A stretch of 64,000 nucleotides of DNA from Dermanyssus gallinae (taxonomy: Eukaryota; Arthropoda; Arachnida; Mesostigmata; Dermanyssidae). The position numbers and the translations under genes were made by a program. Positions 44,668-55,656 of the stretch are shown here, piece by piece. Below the pieces are notes generated by a model. The model did not search any database. It was not told the DNA's origin and saw only the letters and a program-made list of their open reading frames with translations. Each line of letters starts with the position of its first letter. The first letter of the stretch is position 1. The stretch spans positions 248,001 to 312,000 of the forward strand of contig QVRM01001266.1 of the NCBI GenBank assembly GCA_003439945.1, written 5' to 3'.

Positions 44668-46480
44668 CTAAATTTGCATGTACTTGCTGGGCCGACAGGA
44701 ACGAAGTTTATAGAGAAGTATACGTCAAATATGGAACGGGCCGAGTTGAGGACATGCCAAGAGCTCCCATAGTCGCAGCCAGGTAATTGTTAGCTTGGCA
44801 TTTAGAAATCGGTTTTTATTCTCTACTGCAAAAACAATATGTACTAAACTGCATTTCTTGTGTGTCGCGGTACAGTGTATACTGAATGTTTTTACGTAAT
44901 TTTTTTATACATTGATTAAGTATACTCGCTTAAAAATATTGTTTTTCCTTATCAAAATGTCTTTCTTAGAAGTGAGAGTAAGATTATAATAATCTGTTAA
45001 ACTGATGTGGGTGATCAACCACCACTTGATAAAAGGCGCCACTGCTGTTTAACCAGTTTTAGGGTGGTAAAACCAGACGCATTGCCGTGTTCGGTAGAAA
45101 ATTGCGATCGGTCTTAAAGATAATTACGCTAGTTAGCAGAAAGCAAGTAGTCACACTACGAACAGTTCGCAAACTGTTGGTATCCATCCATTTTTCTCAC
45201 ATTCATGTTCAATAACTTGAAAACTTCGTTACTACGGTCAATGTCCATAAAACAATCTCGATACCGTAGAATGCTTACTTTACTGAGACTTTTTGGTACA
45301 ATATCTATTAATTACCGTAAGCCGTTTTTCCCTTTGGAGAATTCTCCACCCCCGACGATTGGCATTCGTCGAGCATTTGAGCTCATTCCCAGCCACAATA
45401 AGAGTAAAGGCTTTGATCCAAAAGCACGAGCATCGCTGATATTTTAGCAGCCCACAAAGAGCGTCAAGTCAACCAGGTTGAGGTGATTGGTCATTATCTC
45501 GGTATTGATTTGCTAAAAGTTCAACTCATACACTAGGGTGAACTTCTTTTCGGTCACGTCATGCTAAATTTGCATGAGCAATCGTGTTGTTGGATCGCGG
45601 ATGTCAATGTTGTCAATTAAGGGGTAAGGATGAGTGGTCAAGAGAAGATCTAGGTTGGGGCCAGAGTATGGGGTTCGATATCGACAGGCTGGATTTCATT
45701 ATTTTTGGTGCTGCAGTTAACGAAAAAACGGTCCCCTTGCTGCAGCAGTGTAGGCTTTTGCAGTGACCCGGTCGATTCGAGGTAGCGTAAAGTCGCCCAT
45801 GACACTCACGGGTCCGTTAAATCAGACTGTAGAAGTTGGAGACAGACGGAGACGATCGCCGGAATTCGATGCATAGAAACAGCAGAAACTCATCGTACGG
45901 AGTGAGTTTATCGACTGCGATGTGATTACCGGGTAGATCACTTAATATACAGTTCAACATTTAGACGAGCTGAGACACGCGTCCCTCGAGCCAGCCACGA
46001 TTTAGCCGGAAATATTGGAAAGTATCATTGAGAGAGAGAGAGAGAGCTCGGTGTTTGTTATGGACTGGCTAAACCGGGTCTCACACAAGAAAGTGCGATT
46101 GACATTAGTCAATACACTGTGCGAGGACGTTTATCCGGGAGATTGGTGGATGGGACTGTGGTTGTGTTAAAGACAACGGCAGCAACTCCTAGTTTCTCAA
46201 TAAAGTTCTCGTGCGGCAGACTTCAGATGTCAAGGCATACTATATGACGTGATGACAGCCCCGACGCCCAGAATATAAATATATTTGCGTACGACTGAGA
46301 GAAAGCATAACAGGAGTTGGTAAGCTCCCTAACATGCCAACGCTCAGATAGTGTGGGACTCAGCCACCTAACGACAAGTCCTGGCGCATGACAAGAGTCG
46401 AGCCAAAGAAATATGGCAATACCCACTGAAACCCTACATATATAGACGGCAGTGCCTAGATATATGTATACTCCTGAAGA
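44207..46480. other. No recognisable gene; microsatellites only
   Basis: Contains TA tracts at 44575-44611 and 44637-44661 and a GA run at 46031-46048. A stretch at 44940-45130 has faint resemblance to the foldback family (TTAGAAGTGAGAGTAAGATTA) but is too diverged to call. No coding similarity. Confidence 0.4.
44575..44661. repeat. Two (TA)n tracts in a short duplicated context
   Basis: TA runs at 44575-44611 and 44637-44661, each preceded by similar words (ACGAGAGACATATA and ACGAGAAACATATA). Confidence 0.85.
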
Positions 46481-46492
46481 TGACCCTCTGAC

Positions 46493-48540
46493 TTATGGGA
46501 TCCTTAACGCAGAAGAGTAATTACACGCAGACGGCGGGGAAGTCTCGGAAGTTTTAAATCGGTAGGTCCTCCTTGCCGAGTCGCGCTTTGGCAACAATTC
46601 TCGGACGCTTTCCACCATTTTCCTTCTTCCTGTTTCTTGCTTCTTTGCTTTCATGATACATTGAATAGGCTTTGCATGCCGTGTCTCAGTTTTCTTACCG
46701 ACGTGAGCATGCACGTGACTAGCTCTGCCAGCGTGTTGTTTCTGGGCAAGCCTCGTCTATCTCGATCCATGCGGCGCATCGCAAGACTGTATGCTCCGGA
46801 GAGTCCACCTCGTCACAGTACAAGCACTGCGTTGTTTGAACCTTCTCTATCGGATTTAAATACACCTGGAAATCGCCGTGACCCGTAAGAACCTGGGTCA
46901 GGTGGTATATGAGACGACCCCCCGGGGCAATTCATTCGTCGGCGGACGTTCGGAATGAGGTCCCTCACGTGCGCCCCTGGTTGCCCGTCCGGGATGCTAT
47001 CCCACTTCTTCCACCGATCGAGTGTCAGTTCGCGTTCTTCTACGAACTCCCTATCTAACCCTCAGGCGCCGACGTTGGGCACCTTTTAGGTCCCAAGGCA
47101 CTGTCTCCGCCAGCACGAGCGAGGCCGCCGTGGTTATTGTGCGATACCCCCGAATGATACGTAGGGCTCCGATCCGCTGGACTTCCTTCAGGATATTTTT
47201 TGGTAGCGTCTGTGTCCATTGTAGGCGACATCCAAACGGGCGAGCCAAAAAGGATGATCGACTTGGATACGGACATCAGAAGTGTCTGGACGCTATCTCG
47301 TGGGCAGTACGTGTTGGGCAATAGACAGGCTATGTCATTAGCCGCATTTTGCGTCTTCCCAGTCGCAATCCTTACATGAGGGGTTCCTAGCGTAAGCTTT
47401 AGAGGAACACATTTCATCTTCCGATGAGTAGGATAGCTTCACTCTTCTGTGGTGCGAGTGTTAGGCCAGCACATCTTATCCACCTATCGACATCCGCCAG
47501 CGCAATATTGGCGTATGTCTTCAGCTTTATCTTAGTCCTGGCCCTGACTGTCACAGCTAGATCATCCACGTACGCGACTAATTGCACTCCCGGTGACAGA
47601 TGCTGGATGTCATCGTATGTCAGATTCCAGAGGAGAGGCCCAATATTTGAACCCTGCGGCACTCTGGCAGTTATCTCCACCTTAGTGCGCCCGATCTCAA
47701 CCCGTCTATTGTTCAGGTAATCGGAAACCAGCCGCACTAGATATGGTGGGACATTATTTCGCCGGAGCGTCTCGAGAACCACTTTCCACGGGATACCGTT
47801 AAACGCATTTTTTACATCCAGAACACTAGGAACAAATCTCTAGTTTTCGGCCTTTGCTACCACTTCGTGGATGGCTGACAGAACAGACCTATGCATTCGG
47901 AACCCAAACTGCATTGTTGATAATAATAGTCCATTTACCTCAGCAAAGGTCCTCAGCCGATCCTCCATGATGGTTTCTGCAACTTTAGCTAAAGTGCCTA
48001 ACAGGCAGATCGGGCGGTGTGACCCGTTGCATTTGGGTAGTAGTACTACCTCGGAGGCCTTCCAGCTTTCAGGAACAATACCCGTACGAAAGATAATTGT
48101 GATGATTCTCGCCAAGTGTGATGAATACTTTCCGAAGAGGAGTTTCACCGTTTCTGGCGGTATTCCATCCAAGCCAGGCGCCTTTCCAAGCTTAATCCTG
48201 TCTGCCGCAGCTAAAATTTCGCCTGTAGTGACCATGGGGACGTCGCCATCCGGTAGAGTCTCAAATTCTGTTCGACTGAAATGCGGCTGCTGTGGGAAAA
48301 GAGTGTTAACCACTTGAAGTTTCTCAGCCTCCTTTATATGCTCACGCTTTGCTTTACCCATCTTGCCCCTAGCAATCTTGTATGGCTTGCCCTAAGGATC
48401 CGACTCTACCTTCTCGATCAAGTCGCGCTAACAGTTTCCTTGCTTCTGTTAATTTCCCTTTGTAGGCAGCCCTTCGTCTTTTTGACTATCCTTTTTATGT
48501 ATCCCATAAATTGGCCTCCAGTTACACGGAAACGACGTTG
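46493..48540 (-). mobile_element. R1/Jockey-group LINE fragment (5'-truncated)
   Basis: A minus-strand ORF2 fragment from just before the RT to the C-terminal knuckle region. It lacks the endonuclease and ORF1. Related in type to the LINE at 10396-15966 but clearly a different family by sequence. Confidence 0.8.
46700..48361 (-). pseudogene. Reverse transcriptase of R1/Jockey-group LINE (broken)
   Basis: The 48361-47840 frame has IKLGKAPGLDGIPPETVKLL, VPESWKASEVVLLPKCNG and RPICLLGTLAKVAETIMEDR and ends MQFGFRMHRSVLSAIHEVV. After a frame break, 47782-47414 reads VPQGSNIGPLLWNLTYDDI and LVAYVDDLAVTVRA (catalytic DD present), then LTLAPQKSEAILLIGR. The thumb continues at 47417-47055 (IILFGSPVWMSPTMDT). 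Farther left, decayed sequence with spaced Cys/His codons fits the C-terminal knuckle region. Frame breaks at the RNAF motif and later make it inactive. Confidence 0.8.
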
Positions 48541-49421
48541 GTAAAACATATAAACGAAACAGCACGGACGGCTCTTGTATTTTCTTGGTGAGAGGTAGGT
48601 AATGTCCGATGACTGTCCGCTTTCTTATTGGTGACGCTTAAGATTTTTATGGGATTGATGGTACCTTGACGGGGTATGAGACTACCTCACACAAGGCTGT
48701 AATTAACCAGCTTAAAAGGTACTTGTATTAAACAGGAGTCTAGCAGCGTATGCTTGGTTTGTGTGCACTATGCTTCTATGATATTCAAATAGGCGCGTGC
48801 ACTTTACATCTACACTCATAAACTTTTCTTGATTTGGATAAACGACGTAGCTTTTAAAAACAGATATTTTGCTTGCCTCGGCGGGGCTGTCAAATGTTTG
48901 CTTTAGATAAGCCTATGATATTTGGTATACATGAATTGGTATATGGCCATGCGGCCATTTAGGTGGAGAGCAGCGTGTAGGAAAAGTAGCTTAGGTTAAG
49001 TTTTCGTTGCTCAAAAGTAGTGTACTGTTACGTAGAGGTTAGTTTTTTTTAACCGCTAAGATTTAGTGTTTCTGCTGTGTCTGTCTAGATATAAAAACGT
49101 CTTAGACTATTCATCTTAACATAAAAGGTGATTTTGTACTTCTACAGTCACCCTAACTTTAACCCAAGGAGGATGGAAAGGGACATTATATTGCTGCTTC
49201 TTAGCAAACCGCTTATAACAGTACCAAAGCTTTGTGTACCGCCACTATCCTACGGTACGCTACGAAACAGCGGCCATCGGCTTAGTCGACTGAAGACGTT
49301 CAACGATCCTAGGGATTTGCCTAAAGGTAGGTGGAAGCTTAAGATACAAACATTACCGAACTAATAACGTGCTTTAACAGAGCCACTTGAATGCTCCAGC
49401 AGTCAGATAACACCGACAAAG

Positions 49422-49422
<1 letters not shown>
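48541..49422. other. No recognisable feature
   Basis: AT-rich, without similarity to coding or repeat families that I recognise. Confidence 0.4.

Positions 49423-49464
<42 letters not shown>
49423..49464. repeat. (TA)n microsatellite
   Basis: TA tract at the left edge of the chain of TA-targeting elements. Confidence 0.95.
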
Positions 49465-49466
<2 letters not shown>

Positions 49467-49496
49467 TATGAAAGCTAACGAAAGAACCTCATTTTT

Positions 49497-49795
49497 GCGA
49501 GGTCTATTCTAAATGACCACGTACGTTCTGGCCGGCGTTGTGTGTCCTTCGGAAGGAGCAGACATTTCTCACAAACACGACGGTGTGTTTCTGTATGAGA
49601 AGACTGTCTCGCAATTGCACATTTTACGCCCCCTGTGTCGGGAAAAAAACTAGTGTCACAAATTGTAGTAATTTCACTCTCACTACGAAACAAGATCTCT
49701 TAAATACTATGTTCCATTGGGAAAAAAAGATTTGCTTTCACGAGCTCTACAAGTCTACATATCGCTCTTCACATTGTCCTGGACCAGCCCGTATA
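49497..49795. mobile_element. Foldback element, single right arm
   Basis: Matches the right arm of other copies (ACGACGGTGTGTTTCTGT, GTCTCGCAATTGCACATTTT, CACTCTCACTACGAAACAAG, GAGCTCTACAA). The left arm is missing, so it cannot fold back. Confidence 0.75.
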
Positions 49796-49813
49796 TATAG
49801 ACCTGTATATATA

Positions 49814-50810
49814 CAGGGCGTCTGGATTTGATTGTTCGAAACTCTTGGGTATGGTCATCCTTGGTAAGAAAATCAGTTCTGCTAATGGAAAGGGGGAGCA
49901 GAAATTGTTCGCGTAGAAGTGACATGATTTCGTAATGCATTTTTTGGAACTGTGAGGGGTGATCTAAGGGGTGGCTGTCCCGACGTAAATGCACGATTGT
50001 GAGCGAACACATTCCTTCGAGCATACTAGCGCATTCGGGAGAAAGTTCGTCACTGTATGAATCATACTTAGGCTTAGCTAGAGCAGGGGCTATCGTGATA
50101 TTATGAAGAATTTGCAAAATGATAATTTTACTTTTGCTTGTTCAAACTTCCACGTTCAGGTTTTCGAATTTTTTGACTGCGCGTGCACAACATATGCGTT
50201 TAGACAAATGCGTACATCTTAAGGGAATCATTATGGTACCAAATTAGTAGAGCTGACGTCTGTGGTTGCAAAGTAACTTAAATCTCTCGATAGCCATATG
50301 GAATGTAAATGCATACATGCAGCTATTATTTTCGTTTTCTTTATCAAGCAAGTCGCTCGTCAAACCCGTAGAAACGCGGAGAAAAGTATTTATTATAGTT
50401 CAAATCTTGCTCGAACGAATGCCCGTCAGCCAGTAAGCATACTCAGTAGCTATGGAAAAGCTCTTGTTGCATGCGTTTAAAGATACTAGGCGTCTTCCGA
50501 ATAGTTCAAGCAGCAGTAACTATCCTGCCGATCAGATCAATGGGAGACTCAACGCGAGCTGCATAGGTCCTCTAGGTGGCCCTAAAGTAAAATGTCGAGA
50601 CTGGATAGATCAGGCGACCGCTCCGGCCAAGCTTGTGTACAGCCTCAGCCAATCCAGCAATTGGCGATCTCATCCAGATAACTCCGTACCTGAAGGGCGT
50701 TGTTCGCTGGGGCACCGTCGTATTGGGACTCCGTCCTTGACCGAATACTATGTGGAGCTATGCGTTCAGCTTTTAATCGTTCTATGGGGCGGCATCTTGC
50801 GTAGCTGTGA
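49814..50810 (-). mobile_element. DD41D Tc1/mariner-type element, fragment 1
   Basis: Left terminus CAGGGCGTCTGG after TATATA. Sequence to about 50440 aligns with the 630-bp left inverted repeat of the element at 51435. From 50453 to 50810 it carries the minus-strand C-terminal part of the transposase (QYDGAPANNALQVRSYLDE ... WPERSPDLSSLD), with a stop in the middle. The rest is lost. Confidence 0.75.
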
Positions 50811-50939
50811 TTAGTAAGTAAGGTCGAGCTGAGCGGTGCGGGAATTGATCCTCTTGTCTGTAGGATAGCAGCCTCCGTTAAGAAACACGGAGGGTGGTGA
50901 ACACTGCAGTGTTTATGTGTTGGTTAACATTACATTCAA

Positions 50940-51375
50940 ACGTGTTACACGCGTTTCTACCATGTGCATCGTGATAGGCTGGTTCACAAATGCCAAAAAA
51001 GCTGACATGCATTTAATGTATGGTAAAGCAGACGGTAACGCGAGTGCCGCACACCGCGGTTGTATGCAGAGCGTTTTCCACACCGACGAAAACTTGCCAG
51101 AACAATGTTTACGCGACTGCATCGTTTGCTCTGCAAAACTGCAGCGGCTTTAACGGCCGTAAATACGACACCCACCGGACGAACGCAGAGAGCAGTGAGA
51201 AGCCCAAATACGGAGGAACACATTGTGAAACAAGTTGACGTAAGTTGCGCATCAGTGTCTACGGAATTATCTGAATGAGACCTTTGCCAATCGCTGGATT
51301 GATCCACAACCTTGGGCGACGCGATCGCATGATCTATGCAGTGTCAACTTTTTTTTTGGGGCTACCTAGTGCACC
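50940..51375 (+). pseudogene. DD41D transposase, internally deleted fragment 2
   Basis: On the plus strand, WFTNAKKADMHLMYGKADGN and ASAAHR match the N-terminal DUF4817-type DNA-binding region of the transposase at 52207-53075. After an internal deletion near 51240, RNYLNETFANRWIDPQPW and decayed SHDLCSVNFFFG match its C-terminus. Middle catalytic residues are missing. The orientation is opposite to fragment 1, so these are two separate insertions or a rearranged pair. Confidence 0.7.
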
Positions 51376-51377
51376 TA

Positions 51378-51379
<2 letters not shown>

Positions 51380-51434
<55 letters not shown>
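51380..51434. repeat. (TA)n microsatellite
   Basis: TA tract ending at the left terminus of the complete DD41D element. Confidence 0.95.
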
Positions 51435-51437
<3 letters not shown>

Positions 51438-52064
51438 GGTGTTCCTATTTGTGTGTCCAAAACGCTAGGGTATGGTCAAACTCGGTGAAAAAATCATTTT
51501 GGCCAATGGAAAGGGGGAGCGGAAATGCCCCGTATAGGAGTGAGATAAAAAAAATTATTGTTTTTCTAGGGGGGGGGGCTGTTCCGACATACGTTTGCAA
51601 AATGCACGATTGTGAGAGCGCATTCTTCAATTGAAAAACCAAGCGCACCGGCGCATTCGGGAGAAAATTTTAACATTTTAGAAACTATACCTAACCTAAG
51701 CGAGCGCAATGACTATTGTGATATTAAGAAGAGATTGCAAAATTATAATTTCACTTTTGCATGTTTAAACTTTAACGCCCAGGTTCTCAAAAAATTTCCA
51801 TTACGCGTGCAAAACTAATACGTCCAGATGAACGTGCATTTCTAGTAAATCATTTTGGTACCAAATTGGTAGAGCTGGCGTCTGTAATTGCAGAGTAACT
51901 CAAATCTACCTAGGACCATATCGGGTGTGAGTGCACACATGCAGCTACTATGTTTGTTTTCTTTGTCAATCAAGTCTCTCGTCAAACGTGTAGAAGCTCA
52001 AACAAATACTTATTTTACTTCAAATATTGCTCGATCGAATGCCCGCCAGCCAATAAGCACATTC
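51435..52064 (+). repeat. Left terminal inverted repeat of DD41D element
   Basis: Complementary to 53703-54326 with scattered mismatches. It starts CAGGGTGTTCCTATTTGTGT. The inner edge overlaps the last codons of the transposase. Confidence 0.8.
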
Positions 52065-53075
52065 GGAATCGATGGCAAAGCTCGCGTTGCACGCGTTCAA
52101 AGATTCCAGGCGTCTCCCGAATGGTTCCACCAGCAGTTACTATTCTGCCGATCAGATCCATAGGAGACTCAACGGGAGTTGCATAGACTAGATCCTTTAG
52201 GTGGCCTCAAAGAAAAAAGTCAAGACTGGACAGATCAAGCGATCGCGGCGACCAAGCTTGTGGACCGCCTCGGCCAATCCAGCGATTAGCAAACGTCTCA
52301 TCCAGATAATTCCGTACCGAGAGGGCGTTGTGTGCTGGAGCACCATCGTGCTGGAACCACATATTCGATCGAACACTTTGTGGAATGTTTGCCAAATGTT
52401 CTCGCAGGGTTGTGCTCAGAAACAGGTTGTATGTTGGTCCATTCAATTTAGCTGGAAGTATATGAGGTCCGAAAAGATCGTTGCCCAAACTGCCAGCCCA
52501 GACATTCACGGAGAACCGATGCTGGTGTCTATGCGGGCGGGTCATATGCGGGTTCTCCGTAGACCACCAATGCGCATTGTGTGCGTTGAGCACACCATCT
52601 TTCGTGAAGGTCGCTTCGTCGATGAAAAGAACAAAAGCAGGAAATTCCACATCGGCCGCGGCTTGTTGCAGAAACCAGCGACAGTAATAAATCGCAAGGC
52701 TTGAACTCGCTGCTGCCGGTATAAGTGTAGCCCTGATTCATTTAGCACACTGTGAACAGTGGTACGAGTTACACTGACACTGCTAGCCACCTGCCTAATG
52801 CTTGCAGAAGGACGTGCAATTACTTGCTCAACAATGTGGTCCTCCGAATTTGGGCTTCTCACTGTCCGCGGTCGTCCCGCTTCGTATTGACGGCCTTGAA
52901 ATGATCCAGTTTCGCAGAGCAAACGATGGAGTCTCGAAAGCATTTTCCTGCCAGGTATCCGTCGATTTGGGAAATGCTCTGCGTAGAACCGATGTGCAAG
53001 ACTTGCGTTACTGTCTGCTTTACCATACATAAAATGCATGTCAGCCTTCTTAGCATTTGTGAACCGGTCCAGCAC
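52030..53075 (-). pseudogene. DD41D-type transposase (DUF4817 plus DDE), one frameshift and one stop
   Basis: From 53075: FTNAKKADMHFMYGKADSNA, FPNRRIPGRKML and LLCETGSF, a DUF4817-type helix-turn-helix region. GRPRTVRSPN and ASIRQVASSVSVTRTTVHSV (second DNA-binding motif) follow. A one-base frameshift near 52685 leads into EFPAFVLFIDEATFTKDGV (first D), WFQHDGAPAH (second D) and RSLDLSSLDFFL (third D). I count 41 residues between the second and third D, hence DD41D. The Trp codon after FFL is TGA, and homologous sequence continues after it to about 52030. The enzyme would cut and paste the element at TA sites. Two lesions make it inactive. Confidence 0.8.
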
Positions 53076-53702
53076 AATACACGTGGCACAAGCGCCTGCA
53101 CTTTGTAATAGAACTAATTGGAGAATGTAGACTCAGCTAGGCGATTACGAGAGACTTACGAACGATGCCCGAAATCAAACGACGTACGTCTAGCGCGTAG
53201 CGCAACCGAGCGAAGAATGGATGTTAGGCCATGCTTCCTCGGCCTATTTATTCACTCAAGGAAAGCTGTAGCGCTCGTATAGTAACAATGTTAAACGATG
53301 GAATCGGATCTTCTCTTTTTCTCGGAAGACAAGATGCACGTCCGATGATGTGCTGGGTCGACTGTCGTGTAATTTTACAGAGTTATTTATGACGACGTTG
53401 ATGTTCTGGCTGGTGACAGTACCTTAGTCGTCGAGGTGTACGTTTGATTGGATGCTCGGTCGACATCGACGGCGCCAGTAGTGAGCTGTTCTGTTGATAC
53501 GTTGTGTATAACTTCGTCACCGTATCGTAAATTGCCTGAGCATTTAGTGAGCCTCCGTGTTTTTGTTACTGGAGTGCAGGCATTGTCTATTTCCCACCAT
53601 GGGTTTAGCTTGCTTTGTCTTTGCTCTAGAATCTAGTCGACGCTATGTATGCTCGCGCTGCTTAACGAAGGCTGCTATCACAGGTTGCAGACACACAGCT
53701 CA

Positions 53703-54326
53703 GTGTGCTTATTGGCTGGCGGGCATTCGTTCGGGCAATATTTAAAGTAAAATAAACATTTGTTTGAGCTTCTACAGGTTTGACGAGTGACTTGATTGAC
53801 AAAGAAAACAAACATAGTAGCTGCATGTGTGCACTCACACCCGATATGGTCCTAGGTAGATTTGAGTTACTCTGCAATTACAGACGCCAGCTCTACTAAT
53901 TTAGGTACCAAAATGATTTACTAGAAATGCACGTTCGTCTGGACGTATTAGTTTTGCACGCGTAATGGAAAAATTTTGAGAACCTGGGCGTTAAAGTTAA
54001 AACATGCAAAAGTGCAATTATAATTTTGCAATCTCTTCTTAATATCACAATAGTAATTGCGCTCGCTTAGGTCAGGTATAGTTTTTAAAAAATGTAGAAT
54101 TTTTCCGAATGGTGTGCTCGGTTTTGCAATTGAAGAATGCGTTCTCTCACAATCGTGCATTTTGCAAACGTATGTCGGAACAACCCCCCCCTAAAATAAC
54201 AATTAAAGAAAATTATCTCACTCCTATACGGAGCATTTCCGCTCCCCCTTTCCATTGGCAAAAATTATTTTCTCACCGAGTTTGACCATACCCTAGCGTT
54301 TTGGACACACCAATAGGAACACCCTG
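53703..54326 (-). repeat. Right terminal inverted repeat of DD41D element
   Basis: Complement of the left repeat. The inner edge is near GTGTGCTTATTGGCTGGCGG, matching the inverted CCGCCAGCC-type sequence at 52045-52064. Confidence 0.8.
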
Positions 54327-54332
54327 TATATA

Positions 54333-55652
54333 CGAGGTGTGTTCAAAAAGTATAGCGACTTTGGAATTTTCGCGGGTTACGTATATTCGAATTTCGATTT
54401 TTTGTGGCGTTATGTTGGTACTCATGTCTCTCACTTATGCCGACAAGCTCGGCCATTTTGAATGTTCACTTAATTGTTGACAGCTGCTTTGCTTGCACGT
54501 GTTTTGGATCGTCTTCGATTTTTACCTATTCAAAAAAATGGATCAAAAAACCTGTATCAAATTTTGTGTGAAAAACGAAATTAAGTGCGCGGATGCATTC
54601 CGAATGTTGACTGTGGCATACGGAGAAGCTACCTTGGACCGAAGCAACGTTTATCGGTGGTACAAAATGTTCTCAGAAGGCCGAGAAGATGTGAACGACG
54701 AAGAGCGTGCCGGACGCCCGAGCACTTCAACAACAGACGAAAAAATTAATGAAGTGGAGAAAATGGTATTGGCCAATCGTCGAATCACCGTTAGAAAAGT
54801 TGCTGAGGACCTAAACATATCGATTGGCTCGTGCCATTCGATTTTTATCAATGATTTGGGCATGAGACGGGTCGCCGCGAAATTCGTACCAAAATTGCTC
54901 AATTGCGACCAAAAACAGCATCGCATGAACATTGCTAATGAGATGTTGGACTCTGTCCGCGACGACCCAAATTTGCTCCAGAGGGTCATAACTGGTGACG
55001 AATCGTGGGTTTATGGTTATGACGTGGAAACCAAAGCTCAATCATCTCAATGGAAGCTGCCGCACGAACCAAGACCGAAAAAAGCGCGCCAAGTTCGGTC
55101 GAATGTGAAAGTTTTGCTGACAGTTTTCTTCGATTGCAGGGGCGTGGTGCATCATGAGTTCTTGCCACAGGGTAGAACGGTCAATAAGGAATATTACCTG
55201 CAAGTTATGCGCAATTTGCGCGAAGCAATCCGCCAGAAACGCCCGGATTTGTGGAAGAACAAAAATTGGCTTTTGCACCACGATAACGCCCCTGCTCACA
55301 CATCGTTGCTTGTGCGCGAGTTTTTGGCCAAAAACAACACACTAATGATGCCGCAGCCACCGTATTCCCCAGATCTGGCCCCCTGTGACTTTTTCTTGTT
55401 CCCTAAACTGAAGAGGCCCATGAAAGGACGACGTTACGCTACGCTTGACGAGATAAAGACGGCATCGAAGGAGGAGCTGAACAAGATAAAAAAAATGGTT
55501 TTTTGAAGTGCTTCGAAGATTGGAAAAACCGTTGGCACAAGTGTATAATATCTCATGGGGATTACTCTGAAGGGGACAAAATAGATATTCATGAATAAAT
55601 GAATAATTTTTGAAAAAACACAAAAGTCGCGATACTTTTTGAACACACCTCG
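54333..55652 (+). mobile_element. mariner element (near intact, 1,320 bp)
   Basis: Terminal inverted repeats CGAGGTGTGTTCAAAAAGTA... match over 30 bp with one mismatch (54333-54362 and 55623-55652). Target duplication is TA on both sides. A single transposase gene fills the interior. It stands directly between the DD41D element and a foldback element. Confidence 0.95.
54538..55598 (+). pseudogene. mariner transposase with one C-terminal frameshift
   Basis: The likely start is ATG 54538 (MDQKTCIKF). An earlier in-frame codon at 54493 adds 15 unconserved residues. The N-terminal paired helix-turn-helix includes YRWYKMFSEGRE and GRPSTS. The catalytic core has TGDESWVYGYD (first D), LLHHDNAPAH (second D) and YSPDLAPCDFF (third D). 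I count 34 residues between the second and third D, the classic mariner D34D. The frame stops early at 55506 because of a one-base shift near an A/T-run (about 55490-55505). The expected mariner tail continues in the next frame to TAA 55596-55598. Overall length fits mariner transposases of about 345 residues. All catalytic residues are intact. Confidence 0.9.
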
Positions 55653-55656
55653 TATA

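Larger units (their letters stand above)
51435..54326 (-). mobile_element. DD41D Tc1/mariner-superfamily element with ~630-bp inverted repeats
   Basis: Ends CAGGGTGTTCC...GGAACACCCTG flanked by TA. The left inverted repeat (51435-about 52064) and right one (about 53703-54326) are complementary along their length. Between them is one transposase gene on the minus strand. Total 2.9 kb. Non-coding sequence lies between the transposase start and the right repeat (53100-53700). Confidence 0.85.

Noticed and set aside
44940..45130. Further foldback copy
   Set aside because: Only a few scattered words match; no terminus or inverted arm could be found.
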